In this document: piece by piece, positions 53,458 through 64,000 of the stretch
How the letters are laid out: the number at the start of each line of letters is the position of its first letter
Position numbering within the stretch: position 1 is the stretch's first letter
From: Galeruca laticollis
Taxonomy: Eukaryota; Arthropoda; Insecta; Coleoptera; Chrysomelidae
Direction of reading: 5' to 3'
Length of the DNA: 64,000 nt
NCBI GenBank assembly: GCA_963921935.1
Contig: OY998180.1
Location: 195,527,044-195,591,043 of the forward strand
Notes under the pieces: model-generated
The model's input: only the letters and a program-made list of their open reading frames with translations
Told to the model about the DNA's origin: nothing
Database searches by the model: none
Made by a program: the position numbers and the translations under genes

Positions 53458-54485
53458 TGTACTCGTTGCTCGGGCGTCAATTTGTAATCGTTGCTCGAGC
53501 GTCGATTAGTAGCGGTGTTCCGATCCGTAGCTCGGACACAGAGTTCGTTATTACTTGTTGTCGCGGTTAGTCAGAGTGGTAGAGTATGAAAAGGGCTGGA
53601 TGGTTAGATATACTTCTTTAATTAACAGTGTGATGTGTTCAAACTAAAATAAATATTTACAACTAAAATTTAATACTCTGTACAAGAATTATATACACGA
53701 TCTATTGGTCCTGGAGGCGGCAGTCTCTCTGGGGTGGTCGTGGGGTCGTGTCGCGGATGATTCTTCTCCCGTTCGTACGACGTCTCGTAACGGGTGGTCG
53801 TGGGTTGTTGTACTCTGTTGTCCGGATTCCTCACCGGGACGATAGGTTTCTATAACCTTACTCGCTTCGGTCGAATTGCTGCGTTCCGTTCTGTCGTTCG
53901 GGGTTCCTACAACCAACGGGGTGTGTCAGGGTCGAGATCCCGCGTTCAACGCACAGCGTGATCTCGGGGGGTTGGGAATTTGCTTCCGTCCCGGGCTCAA
54001 CGCGCTCCGAGATTTCGGCTAATCGGGAAGGCTTCGGTCCTGCGCTCAACACGCTGCAGGGCTTGACCTAGGGTATTTGGCGTCCGCCCTAAGCTCAACA
54101 CGCTTTAGGACTTCGTCCGCTATACAGGGTTAGCTTAGCGTCTAGCCTCAGGTTCAACGCACACCGAGGGGTCGACGACAAGCCGGGTGGTATGTGTTCA
54201 CAATCCCAGGCTCAACACGCTCTGGGATATAGTGCAACACTTCGGTTATTTTCCGTTGAAGCTTCTTATCGTTATTCTACGTAAGGATCGAGATTGCCTT
54301 GTATATCGCAGTCCGTTTGCTTTGGTCGTATCGGTCAAGTTATTAGCGGAACGGGGAAGGTGCTGCCTTCTCGGTACTGGGTGCCTAACTCCGTCTAGTT
54401 TGGCTTGGGTAGTGTTCTGTACATCTGGTCTGTTTTCTGATTACTTGTCGGGTTTATTTCTTGTTCAGACGACAGTGTCGTTACA
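53458..54485 (-). mobile_element. Solo LTR (Ty3/gypsy-type by TSD), 1028 bp
   Basis: On the minus strand it begins TGTAACGACACTGTCGTC and ends CAACGAGTACA, so it has TG...CA borders. CTTG (plus strand) lies at 53454-53457 and 54486-54489 as a 4-bp target duplication. Composition is strikingly GC-richer than its surroundings. Internal features: the hairpin array (53933-54228); a tandem GGTGGTCGTGGG motif (~53733 and ~53791); and near its 3' end two copies of CGTTGCTCG-GCGTC (53465 and 53491). A TATA-like GTATATAATTC (minus strand, ~53690) could be the promoter. No internal coding region remains, consistent with LTR-LTR recombination. The superfamily is inferred from the 4-bp duplication only. 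Confidence 0.8.
53933..54228 (-). repeat. Array of six RNA-type stem-loops with constant loop
   Basis: Constant 12-mer on the minus strand: AGCGTGTTGAGC (54210-54221, 54093-54104, 54044-54055), AGCGCGTTGAGC (53995-54006) and TGTGCGTTGAAC (54152-54163, 53944-53955). Each is enclosed by a different complementary stem: ATCCCAG/CTGGGAT, CCTCGG/CTGAGG, GTCCTAA/TTAGGGC, CCTGC/GCAGG, TCTCGG/CCGGGA, and CGAGATCaCGC/GCGgGATCTCG. Several plus-strand mismatches become G-U pairs on the minus (LTR sense) strand. Within the 12-mer, GC..GC changes to GT..AC together, so the fold is: variable stem, one unpaired A or U, two base pairs, seven-nucleotide loop GYGUUGA. Spacing is 49-59 bp. Confidence 0.85.
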
Positions 54486-54764
54486 CTTGTAACAAATATC
54501 TATGCAAATATCAATTCAATATATTGATTATAGATTTCAAATAGACGAGCTGTGCATATGCACAGCTAGTTTATTTGAATATGTTATTAAAAAAATATTA
54601 TTTGCGACAATTTTGACGTACGTGACAACGTCGAAGACTTACTTACTTGTGAAAAAAGACAGCTTGATGCAGCGATGTGTTTTTGAATTTTAGAATCGTA
54701 TGTTTGTATATATCACCCGTTGGAGAACGTTTCTCCTTCTATTTTTTTGTATTTGTATAACGAG
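54486..54764. other. Spacer, possible copia LTR remainder, with palindrome
   Basis: Contains the perfect 20-bp palindrome AGCTGTGCATATGCACAGCT (54548-54567). Otherwise nothing is recognised; it may be the remainder of the copia 3' LTR. Confidence 0.4.
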
Positions 54765-56020
54765 AAAACCTACCAACCCTCTCAGTGCTCGTTATAGATA
54801 TGCGGGTTGTACCACGTGGTACAACCCGTGCTCGCCAGTCGACTAGCTTCGAGTCGAAGAAGGGATGGATTCTTAAAAAAAATATATTAAGTTTACAAAA
54901 AGGGCGCCAGAGAAGTTTTGGCAAGCACCCAAGACTTCTTTAATTAGCCCACAACTCCTCAGTGGGTTAACAACACTCACTACACACTCCAAAGGTTAAA
55001 CTGATAGGTAAGTTATCATAAGAAAAATAAAAGTCAGCAAGTTTCCTCTGATTGAAGTTTTAATTAGTCACTTTGGACCAAAAGTCTCTTTTCAAAATAT
55101 TTATTACAATATTACTACAATAATGTTCCAAATAATGTCTGAAGGCTGTAGACTCAGAATGTAGATAGGCTGAAGGCCGAAATCTACATAAATCCAAAAA
55201 TTGCTAACTAATTTATCAGTTACAGCTTAAGTAAATAACTGTCAAGCAGGTTCTATAAACTCTGAGCAGAGCTGAAGGCTTCAAACTCAGGGTGCAGAAG
55301 AGCTGAGGGCCCCAAACTACACCGATGTCTCAATTCTATAATTATAGAGAAACGACCAAATGGTTCATGTACAATATCTCAAAAATACAACGATAATATA
55401 TATCAAAAATTAACAATGTACAGTTACAAGGGTTCACACTTACGCAATTTATACCAATATCAGTACCTATAAATAATTGCATAAGCATAAAACTTAAATG
55501 GCAAACGAGCTTAGCGTTGCTAAAGAAAATATAATTTGAAATTATGTACGGCGCAAAATTATATACATAAAATCATCAGAGTTTGAAAAATCTACTAAAT
55601 AACGCAGTACCCAGGTACGTACCGTAGTATCCTAGCGTATTTTAAACTATAAGCAAAGATTACAAATTTTAAATACAAAGTACAAGTGTAAAGCGAAATT
55701 ATAGTAATTGCCGCAAAAAAAAGAAATAAAACTTTACATAAAAAACTGTGAAATGTGACGCATAAAAGTGAATTTACAAATGAATGAGAAATAAAAAGGA
55801 AAACTGTTCACTTATCCTTTTTCCGGAACCAGAACAGGAACTGAAGCCGATCCAGAATATTCCAACTCTCTTGGAACTGGTCTAACTGACTCATTAATCT
55901 CCAATCAGTGATCTAGTATCCATAAAAAAACCCTTTATAATGAATCCTTCTAACCAACGCCGTCTACGGAAATTTACCACGAATTACGCAATTCCACTAA
56001 TTTCTACTGGTATCCTCAGT
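54765..56020 (-). repeat. Dispersed repeat 'Z', copy 2 (uninterrupted)
   Basis: Complement of the Z sequence at 11600-15835 without the two insertions, about 1.25 kb. Landmarks on the plus strand: CCTCTCAGTGCTCGTTATAG (54778), GGGTTGTACCACGTGGTACA (a palindromic end part, ~54803), AAAGGGCGCCAGAG (54898), AGAGCTGAGGGCCCCAAACT (55298) and CGCCGTCTACGGAAATTTAC (55959). Used to define the empty sites of both insertions in copy 1. Confidence 0.75.
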
Positions 56021-56549
56021 CATCGGCCGTTTCTGGACCAGAAGCCTAACGGGTCAGAGCTGCCAGCTGTTGGTTTCAGCCGTATTTTCTTCCCCTAAAT
56101 AGGAATTGTCGGGTTTTTAGCAAATACTTTATGGCTCCCAGAGCACATGCAAAATTTTTACGTTTCGAAGTGTCTGTTTACACCTTGACGGCAAATGGAG
56201 GACTGACCACTTCGCGCATACCGTGCTTTGGATTCTCTCTGTCAACAAGCTTGCCAATCGTTAAATTTACGACAGCTCGGCGAATTTTTCGCGTTACATT
56301 TGAAACATTATCTGAATCAGTTTCGAATACCTACATAGCACAACTTAATATATTCCTCTTATCGCGTAGTAGGCATGGAGAACAATTCACTGAGGGTTAA
56401 AAGCAAAACAATTCTAATGTCAATAGTTGCTTTCTTGTTGTCATAAAACTCAAGAACTATTCTATATTATTACAACAAATTGAAGTTTTTTTTGTACTGT
56501 TCAAGTTCATGCGATTTTCAGTGTTTGTGGTAACTTTGCTGAACAAAAT
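56021..56549. other. Spacer, no supported gene
   Basis: The open frame 56131-56400 has no recognisable domain, and its complement gives equally unconvincing sequence. Nothing else is seen. Confidence 0.4.
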
Positions 56550-57260
56550 GGCCTTCGCAAATAAAGTGAGTTGTTATGTTTGTGACCGAAATGTTATTCC
56601 TAGACACTCAATGCGATTGAATAGAGGAGATAATATTGATGTGTTGAAAATTGAGACATATCGATGAAAAGCTGCGGGAAATCCACCTTTTGATATTCAG
56701 GATGATACAAAAATATGTTTCAATTGAACGACATTATTGCTATGGAAAATAACCCGATTTGCCTTCGTCTTAATGTGTTGTCCCGCGTATCATGTCGTGG
56801 GTGCATTTGTAATGCTCGTCAAAATATTCAAACGTTCTTTAGAATGTAGAGTGGATATTACTTGCATGAATATTTGAATTTTGTGAATAAACCATACATA
56901 ATTTCCAATTTTCAGCATTTTCTTCAAATAGTTATAACAATTGCTAATAGAAACAGGCTACTCCGTAACTGGGAAGAATATCAATTCTTTCGCTGGAGAT
57001 GAATTTAAGGCTCTCACATAAATTTCAAAAGATCATTTTCGACAACTACTAGAATTTTGTGATATTGTTGAACAAGGTGGCAAGAGAAGAAATGTCGAAA
57101 GGAAACATTTGCTCATATTTTTTATTAAAATGAAACATGGAGTTTCAGATGAGTTTTAGAAAATATTGTTTAGTTATCTTTTCCGACTAGCAGAAAGCCT
57201 CATTATTTCTAATGTGAGATTATCTTTTTTACAATAGTTCGTAGCCAATAATATTGGATT
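56550..57260 (+). pseudogene. Decayed DDE transposase, possibly PIF/Harbinger (DDE_4) type
   Basis: MAFANKVSCYVCDRNVIPRH (56548 on) starts a Cys-rich N-terminus (CYVC, then CRGCICNARQNIQTFF in a shifted frame). Later frames give DHFRQLLEFCDIVEQGGKRR, NVERKHLLIFFIKMKHGVSD, LFSYLFRLAESLIISNVRLS and FVANNIGF. The pattern LL-F-IKMKHG-S, then a second helix and FV--N-GF, resembles the region before the DDE_4 domain in eukaryotic transposases (normally L--FL-KLR-GLS...FV---LGF). The catalytic part itself is missing. Multiple stops. Family assignment is tentative. Confidence 0.4.
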
Positions 57261-57269
57261 TAATTCAAT

Positions 57270-57610
57270 TATGTAACAGTTAAAACTGTTCGCGTAACCA
57301 AAACTAAAACCCCACGGTTGACATTTCCCCTGAAGCAAATTATCAAACAAAACAAAAACAAAGCCTTTTCAGCTTACAACGCAAATAAATCACTGGTGGA
57401 CCTAAACAATTTTAAAGTCATGAGAAATTTCGCACTGGCCTCTATAAGACATATTTGATTTTCCTTGAGCAACAAAAAAACTGTAAAAAGCTCTGGACCG
57501 AAATGAAAAGTATGAGTCGGTATAGGTAAAATGGCTAACAATTTTCTTCCAGAACATTTTAGCAACCCCGTTGCAGTCAACAATGTAACGACATTAAACT
57601 TTAGAGTTTA
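57270..57610 (+). pseudogene. LINE EN-RT linker fragment
   Basis: TPRLTFPLKQIIKQNKNKAF, then SAYNANKSLVDLNNFKVMRN, and in a following frame FSLSNKKTVKSSGPK and NNFLPEHFSNPVAVNN. The PWLT--IK-LI--RNKAY block, then KKLW--K, then a line with F--HF is the usual linker between endonuclease and reverse transcriptase in jockey/CR1 LINEs. Only this linker is left; frame changes occur at about 57450 and 57530. Confidence 0.6.
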
Positions 57611-57993
57611 ACGTCCGTATATTGTTTTTCGAAGTTTATTTATTTTGGAAGATATTTACAATGATACCACCATTCTCGTTTAATTATTCCTTGATAATGA
57701 ATATGTAGATATTAGAAAGCTCGGAGAATATATATTAAAAAGAGTACACCTTGATATTTCAAATTATATATAAACTTTTTCCATTTTTCTGCAAATGAAT
57801 CTATATCTTTGACGTTTCGGTTCTTTGTTTGGAGCATTTTAAAAAAAAATTAATACATACTTTATTACACACTGATAACATAATGTTCATAAATAATAAA
57901 ATCATACTATCTGCCGTAGAAACAACCTCTTACAATATACAAGGGACATGGATAGTCAATGTTATCATTATAGTAAATTATAGACTATTTGGC
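57611..57993. other. Spacer, nothing recognised
   Basis: No feature is supported. Confidence 0.35.
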
Positions 57994-58930
57994 TTAGGTC
58001 TTTAATATCGTGTCCTTTTTTATTTGTATCATTTCTTTTATTGTTAATTTTTTGTAATTAGAATCTTGGGCTTTCGTATTATTAAAGTCAAATTTATGTT
58101 TTTCATTATTTTCATGTTCATGAAACGCAGAAGAGGTATTTATTGTATATTTATGCCTATCAAGTCTATTTTCAAGATGTTGGGTTGTCATACCTATATA
58201 CTTTTTGGGACGGTCTAAACATGGTATAGAATATATGATGATTTTTTTGAAGTTTTTATTTGACTTTTTAACTTGGAGAACAATGGTGATCAAATATTTT
58301 GTGCCTATGATAATTCATTATGTTTTTTTGAAGTTTTTATTTGACTTTAACTTGGAGAACAATGGTGATCAAATATTTTGTGCTTTATGACAAATCATTA
58401 TGTTATGTTTAGATAATATATAGTTTTTCTGAGAGTTTTATTGTAAACTGTATGTGTGCGTTGTTTAATAATTCTGTCAATATGTTTGGAAGGATAGTGA
58501 TTGTTTTGTAATATTGTTTTTGTTTGGGATAAAATTTCTGGACGATATTCAGGTGATGTAAGTGCAATGGCTCTATCTACTAATCCAATGATTATGCTGT
58601 TTTTTTGTAAATTAAGATGAAGGGAGTCGTAATTTAAGTAGCGACCTGATGATGTTTTTTAAATAAAATTTTTTGTTGCAATTTTATTTTCTGTAGTTTC
58701 AATAAGTGTGATGTGTAGAAAATGTATGGTTTTGTTCTGTTTTCTATTTTGAATTGGAGCTTTGGATGAAAATTATTGAAAGCAGTCAGTATATGATTGG
58801 ATGAAACAGCGTATCTATTAAAAAATAATATCTTGAATTTGATTTGATTTAGTTCATTTTCTTGAAAGTATTCCATTACAATTTGTGCGAGAGTTGATGA
58901 AATTGGTGAACCCATAGTGCACCTATATTA
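57994..58930 (-). pseudogene. Penelope-like element 3 (RT end and GIY-YIG)
   Basis: Minus strand. RT palm remnant MGSPISSTLAQIVMEYFQEN, then KILFFNRYAVSSNHILTAFN at 58915-58780; the catalytic YVDD has become YAVSS. Then HPKLQFKIENRTK and decayed sequence. A ~65-bp segment (ACTTCAAAAAAAC...ATTTGATCACC type) is tandemly duplicated around 58240-58385. The GIY-YIG endonuclease follows: IIYSIPCLDRPKKYIGMTTQ, then HLENRLDRHKYTIN and AFHEHENNEKHKFD (58246-58100). A family distinct from elements 1 and 2. Truncated before the RT N-terminus. Confidence 0.82.
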
Positions 58931-59487
58931 AAACTACAGAAAATAAAATTGTAACAAAACATTTTATCAAAGAAACATCATGTTTCAAGCTATTTAAAGG
59001 ATATCTATTAGAGATACGTTGCCTGCTAAATTTGTAAGGAGAAGCTGTCATTTAATTTTTTGACGAGGTGACAGAAGAAATTTCATGTACATATCTGAAT
59101 AGACGTTTAGAAAATTAAAAGGTACCAACATAAATCTATTTGGCCTATAACATACAAATTTGATTCATGACAAATATATAACCTAAAATTTTAATTTATT
59201 GTCATTAAAAAGAAAAACTGTCAAACTTATTTAAAAGGTATATATTTTATAGAAACATTTTTGTAAAAGTTTTGATTATTATTGAATAAAAATGATGAAT
59301 AATTGATTTAAATAGTAATTTTCTTTATCAACTTATTTAAATTACAAAAATTTATAAAAAACAGTTCCAAGATTGATGAACAATATAAAATGGAGAACTA
59401 TATATATACCAAAAGGGTATTCTTGACGGTAGATAAATCAAAAATCTCTCAGCCCTACTTACGACGGAATCCCTAAGATATTGAGAG

Positions 59488-59558
<71 letters not shown>

Positions 59559-60504
59559 TGTGTGTGTGTGTTATAACGGAATTTGTAAGCACGATAGAGG
59601 GCGTTTTTTTTGACGGATCGAAATCAAACTCCCTACAAAAATCGGTTAGGCCAAAATCTTCGAGTTCGTTAATAAGCCAAATCGGCCTAGTAAAAACAAA
59701 ATGACGGCCTGTCAAAGTTGAAAAAAATCGTATTTCCTTTGTTTTTCATTTGACGGAAAAATTTACTAAGCGTTTTCATAGACCTTAACACGTTCTACAA
59801 CTTTTGTATTTAACATTTTTCTCTAAATCGTACATTAAAACATTTATTTAAGAAAATTCACAAATTTCCCTGAAATTTTTATTTCTTTGTTTTTGATTTG
59901 ATGCCAGAATGTTACTTTGGTTTTTTATACATCTCAAAACATTCTATTACTTTTGTATCTAATTTTTTATTTTGGGTTTTATGCAAACATGTTACTGAAA
60001 TAAGCCTGTCCAATTGGGATTTTTTTGAATGAAAATTCATTTTAGCATACATTTCATGTTGAATTTTACTTGGGGGGTAGAAAATAATTGAAAATTACCA
60101 GAATAATAACTTTTTGGAAATACCTCAAAAACCTTAGAGACTAAAATTTCCTATAAAATTGTCTTAAATAACTTTTACAATAGAAACCCAGATATTTGCA
60201 AAAAATAATTCGAATTTATAGCATAGAATATTAAATAACATGTTTAAAAGTTATAAACATCTATATTTTTACAAAAAATGTTTTTTTCTTCAGTAAAACG
60301 TGACATTTTTGAACGCATTTGTCAATCCAAAAGTTTTATTTTCATGACAGCATTTCTTTACTGATTACATAAATGTACAAAAACAAGGCAAACACTTTTC
60401 GGAGGTATTTACATATTTTAATTTATATATAAGTAAAACGGATATTGTTTTACTATCTAAAATATATTAATTTATAGAATTTTTCCAACGTCATAGTTTT
60501 TATA
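58931..60504. other. AT-rich intergenic, no gene
   Basis: Apart from the (TA)n tract at 59490-59556 nothing structured is seen. The open frame on the minus strand across the tract is a translation of the dinucleotide repeat. Confidence 0.45.
59490..59570. repeat. (TA)n followed by (TG)n microsatellite
   Basis: About 33 TA units (59490-59556), then GATG and a short TG run to 59570. Confidence 0.95.
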
Positions 60505-60645
60505 CTGGATTCATAGGTCCAGTTGTACTGGCTCTGGTCAGCTGAAAATCAAAGGGTTCATCTGTGAGATGCTAACAAACTGAAATTTCTCCAAAATTAC
60601 AAAAATGTGGTAGTTTAGGTACCATAGTACATGTTATACTGGCTT
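60505..60645 (-). repeat. Isolated Helentron satellite fragment
   Basis: Contains GTTGTACTGGCTCTGGT, CAGCTGAAAATCA, GGGTTCATCTGTGAGATG and CTAACAAACTGAAATTTCTC blocks of the 174-bp monomer, with an internal deletion of about 60 bp. No element ends are present. Confidence 0.75.
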
Positions 60646-61000
60646 GCCTTTGTTCTGCAGCGACGCACCCACTCTTTTATTATTGTGGAAGACACAACAG
60701 CACATACTCTTCCAGGTATAATGAACTAAGAAAATAATCAATGGAATGATGTATTATATTATAATAATTATATTGAACACAAGCCTATTATTCACAGAAG
60801 CGTGGCCATCTTATGCACCTTTGTGTAACCAAACGTTATTTCTTGTCCTAAATCGAATTTTTACACATAATTCAAATTACACTTTAAAAAACATGAATTA
60901 TCTAACAAATCGCAACAGAAACCACTTTAGAACACACACTATCAAACAGTCAAATTAACGTAAACAATCTACTCGGTACTAAAGGTGACGTCACACATCC

Positions 61001-61003
<3 letters not shown>
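60646..61003. other. Spacer, nothing recognised
   Basis: The open frame 60746-60958 has no recognisable domain. Confidence 0.35.

Positions 61004-61048
<45 letters not shown>
61004..61048. repeat. (TA)n microsatellite
   Basis: Uninterrupted TA dinucleotides immediately before the long hairpin. A shorter TA run lies at 61302-61317 after it. Confidence 0.95.
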
Positions 61049-61049
<1 letters not shown>

Positions 61050-61051
<2 letters not shown>

Positions 61052-61265
61052 ACAATAGAGAGATTCTTGGTTAATTCACGCAAAAAGAAAAAGGGCTACT
61101 GAAACAGAGTGATGACCGCGGACAAGCATGTTTCTAGCTCATTTGCCTTCTTCAGCACGGTATAAGAAGGCAAATGAGCTAGAAACATGCATGTCCGCGG
61201 TTACCACTCTGTTTCAGTAGCCCTTTTTCTTTTTGCGTGAATTACCCAAGAATCTCTTTATTGTT
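61050..61265. repeat. Near-perfect 215-bp hairpin between TA tracts
   Basis: The left arm (61050-61152) and right arm (61164-61265) are almost exact complements, with an 11-bp centre CAGCACGGTAT. Motifs: AAAAAGGGCTACTGAAACAG, GACCGCGGACAAGCATGTTT and AAGAAGGCAAATGAGCTAG. The arms differ at only a few positions, mainly GATGACC versus GGTAACC and an extra AAC repeat at the outer end. Confidence 0.9.
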
Positions 61266-62925
61266 GTTGTTAACATATGACGCGATATTCCTACATCTTC
61301 TTTATATATATATATAAAATAAACAGGAAGTAGAGTTTCAAAAAATATTTTTTCCGGAGATTATAGTATTGAAAATTATTGAAATTTTCGATAAAGGGTG
61401 TAACTTAAAAAACTGATTTTCTCTAGATTTTCCTGATGTAATGGTATGTTTTTATTTTGTTTTAAATAAAAGTAGACGTAATTACGAAAAAAATTAGCCC
61501 TGAAAAAGTTCATTCAGATGATCAGAAAAGGTTGTTTCATTCTCTTGAAAAAGAGGTGTTTTTTCGAAAATAAATAAATATTTCTTCATAAAAGATTACC
61601 ACTGAATGGACATGGAAAGAGGAACATTTTTTCGAAATTTCAAGTTGCCACGATTTTTTTTCGAAGTACGAGAAATCAAAAAGCATTTTTTACGTTTCTT
61701 TCCATAAATTTGAGATTATGTGCGAAAAGTCGTAAAGGAAAGTTGTTTATTTCTTTATTACCTACAATTTTTACCTTCAACTTTTTCAGTTAAAATAATT
61801 ACTTTTGTTGCAAATCGAAAAAAGAACATTTTTTACCCCTTTTATCCTCCGCCGTAGCAATTTATACTTGAATTCAGTGAGCCGGACTATTTTCCCTTAA
61901 TACTCATGCCAATACCTGCATGAAACTGCCAACTAATTTTTTAATTAGCTTGCACTAGTAAACGCAATAACTTTCGGTGCTTTTAAAAGAAAAGTGAAAG
62001 AATTCATACTGAAAGTCTAGTGATACCTATATTCTATAATATTCCTAATTTGATTTTGAACTTTAATGTAATTTTTATTTTTCTTGTCTCAACCTTCATC
62101 TATCGCAATAGGTTTAGGATAAGCAGTAGAATAGCCAAGAGCTAAACTTCACCTCTAGCATCGGAGTACCATTTGTACATATCTTTAATATGGACAGTTT
62201 ATTATTATTATTTCTACCCCCCGAGAAGAATTGCAATAAAACGCGCATTTCTTCTGCACCATTTAGCATCCCACAGCTCACAAACTAACAAGATTAAAGA
62301 AACCTTATTGATAATATTAATAATTTAGGTATTTTATATATTACTCTACCGTTTCTTTAAGTTATGGTACTTATTTACGACATACCTTGTATGTTATTAT
62401 TGAAACAAAATTCGATATTTTTTTAAAATTACTTAGAATATACACATATTATTATATATATTTTTTGTAAAAAATAAATTTCGCAAACACTGAAACACTC
62501 AAAATATTTTAAAAAGTAATATAAAACTGTACGAACCTCGCTCTAATTCGTATGATAACTTGACATTTTATAAACCAAACTGAATTTATAATTTTTAGTA
62601 ACTGCACTGCAGTGGATAACACTACAAACTAGAATGATTTTAATGAAATAACTAATTAGCGATGTAGCCCACGATATGTACGCAATTATTAAATAAACAA
62701 ACTTGCACTAACCGCGGGATTTGTTTTTATTCGCTCTCGTTTTCCTCGGAATCGTTTGGCGAAATGACGATAATCTTCACAACTCTCCAGTATTTAAATA
62801 TGTTTGGAAGTGGTACGTAGTAGCATCGGAACATTGGGAATTTCGTGAATTCAGATTAATCATTCGGAATGATAATGTTATCATTGTTTTAATTAGTTTT
62901 AATATAAATTGTATCATGCAAATAC
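61266..62925. other. AT-rich intergenic, no gene
   Basis: Nothing recognised on either strand. The open frame 62721-63050 runs into a mariner end and has no domain. Confidence 0.45.
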
Positions 62926-64000
62926 AGTGTGTTCAAAAAGTTACGATTCAAAAACTTCTTTTCGGTTTCGGTTATTATAAATACGGTTTTATTAGTACAA
63001 AAATGAATGCATATAGCATAACAATTATTTTTACCTTTTATTTACAATAACTACAACTTGAAGAATGTTATTAATAGTGCATGGAATTAATTTTACAGTT
63101 AATACAAGATGTTTTAAAAATAATGTAGTTATCATGGGGACGTGCGTATAAGGTTATCATAAACTTGTCTAGGTCTTTCTTATCATCAGGAGCTTCTGGT
63201 TCCTTCTTGATACAAACATTATACGAAATGCTAAATTAAGTAATGAGACTTTCCCTCCAAATAACTTCCTTGGGAAGCCACACAGCGCTAGCGATAGTTC
63301 TTTCAATTCTCATAGCAGAATAGGTTACAGCCGATTGAATGTTTTCGGATGTCCCAAAATGAGTTCCTCTTAGACGATCTTTCAATCCTGGGAAGAGGAA
63401 ACGTCACAAGGACTCAAGTCGGGCGAATAAGAAGGCTAAGGAGGTACTGAAATGTTTTACTAGCCAAAATTTCGTTTATTGGAAGTGCTGTGTGATGCAA
63501 CACTTAGTTGTTCTTGTTGTTTGGTCTACCCAATAATTCTCGCAGTCTGCTGACGATCTGATCCCTAAGATCCCGAATTCTGTTGATATTTTAATCGGTT
63601 TTAGACGATGAAGGCCTTCCGTTTCGTGGATTTATCTTCAATCGACTGAAAATGCCTTAAACCACCGAAAAACCCTCCGTACACCTGCTGAAGTTTTTCA
63701 AAAGTTTCCTTTGCACTGTGCCCAAATCTCAGGAAAAACTGATAGCCCACCGTTACAAAAAAATCCATGTCAACGCTACGTTGCCAGTTTCCCTCCTTAA
63801 TTTACACACATCGTATACAAAGACCAACAAATTAGAGAATGTTTGACGTTTCGTTTTTGATGTAAGACATTTCAAAAACTATAGAAAGATTGGAAGGTGA
63901 CTACAATAATTGTGAAGTAATTTTTAAAATTAAATAGATAAAATAAAAATTCCAAAATTGGAAAATTTAAATTTTTGCAGTAATGCTTACATATTTCTAC
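62926..64000 (-). mobile_element. mariner relic, one end visible, runs past the window
   Basis: ACAGTGTGTTCAAAAAGTTA at 62927 is a typical mariner-type end after TA-like sequence. It lies on the transposase 3' side. The other end is not found before 64000. Confidence 0.6.
63150..63768 (-). pseudogene. mariner transposase, decayed
   Basis: Read from the ATG at 63768 on the minus strand: MDFFVTVGYQFFLRFGHSAK, ETFEKLQQVYG, VFRWFKAF and GRPSSSKTD (the first HTH and linker in shifted frames). Next IRDLRDQIVSRLRELLG, then a deletion of most of the catalytic domain. The end is YSPDLSPCD (third catalytic Asp), LKDRLRGTHFGTSENIQSAV and EPEAPDD. The RFG-SAKETFE-LQQVYG start and the SPDL-P-D end are those of mariner (DD34D) transposases. 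Multiple frameshifts; inactive. Confidence 0.8.

Noticed and set aside
53689..54052. Overlapping minus-strand open frames in the solo LTR
   Set aside because: They arise from the GC-rich LTR sequence and its hairpin repeats; no protein family is recognised.
56131..56400. 89-codon open frame on the plus strand
   Set aside because: No domain recognised, and the complement is equally open in places. Not supportable as a gene.
61050..61265. Functional hammerhead ribozyme
   Set aside because: The core spacing is only suggestive, and stem II pairing is poor (AGGC against GAGCT). Kept as a weak finding, not a feature.

Overview
This is a 64 kb, AT-rich, gene-free window that reads as insect nuclear DNA. 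No host protein-coding gene could be supported on either strand. The organism call rests on the mobile-element repertoire: Penelope-like elements with GIY-YIG ends, piggyBac, Crypton-like, Helentron/DINE-like, jockey-type LINEs, Ty1/copia, mariner/Tc1, DD41D and DD82E-type transposons. It also rests on small spliceosomal introns in the transposase genes. A beetle or another large-genome insect fits, but the species is not determined.

Layout. 0.8-2.3 kb: Tc1 and LINE relics. 2.4-7.0 kb: two copies (A, B) of a Helentron-like family whose interior is a ~174-bp satellite, flanking a dead piggyBac (3.4-5.9 kb). 9.5-10.9 kb: jockey-type LINE relic. 11.6-15.8 kb: a 1.25-kb dispersed repeat ('Z') split by a 1.8-kb foldback element and by a 1.1-kb Harbinger-like element with a Myb-like ORF. 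The foldback arm carries a 16-bp-TSD insertion of the 5' end of U4 snRNA. 16.1-18.4 kb: piggyBac with both TTAA ends. 19-23.5 kb: inverted long-terminal-repeat pair enclosing Helentron copy C and two head-to-head Penelope fragments. 24.3 kb: a third piggyBac. 25.8-30.4 kb: a Crypton-like recombinase split by Helentron D, itself split by a DD41D transposon with an intact 358-codon transposase. 31.4-36.4 kb: ZBED/SCAND3-type hAT split by a jockey LINE. 38-41 kb: inverted repeats and small LINE relics. 41.5-54.5 kb: the deepest nest, a copia relic split by a hAT derivative (itself split by a DD82E transposon) and by a second DD82E transposon (itself split by a foldback), ending in a solo LTR. 54.8-63.8 kb: second Z copy, LINE, DDE and Penelope relics, a 215-bp hairpin and a mariner relic.

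The elements do not form a pathway; the order of nesting gives their relative ages. Several insertion sites can be rebuilt exactly because an uninterrupted copy or reading frame exists: DD41D in the satellite, Helentron D in the Crypton frame, U4 in the foldback, hAT in copia.

Most unusual observations: (1) six regularly spaced stem-loops in the solo LTR, with variable but complementary stems and a constant loop; (2) the U4 snRNA retro-insertion; (3) the DD41D transposon whose 640-bp terminal repeats include the last ~43 transposase codons; (4) two related transposons with 82 residues between the second D and the E; (5) an asymmetric-TIR, T|T-inserting satellite-bearing Helentron family.
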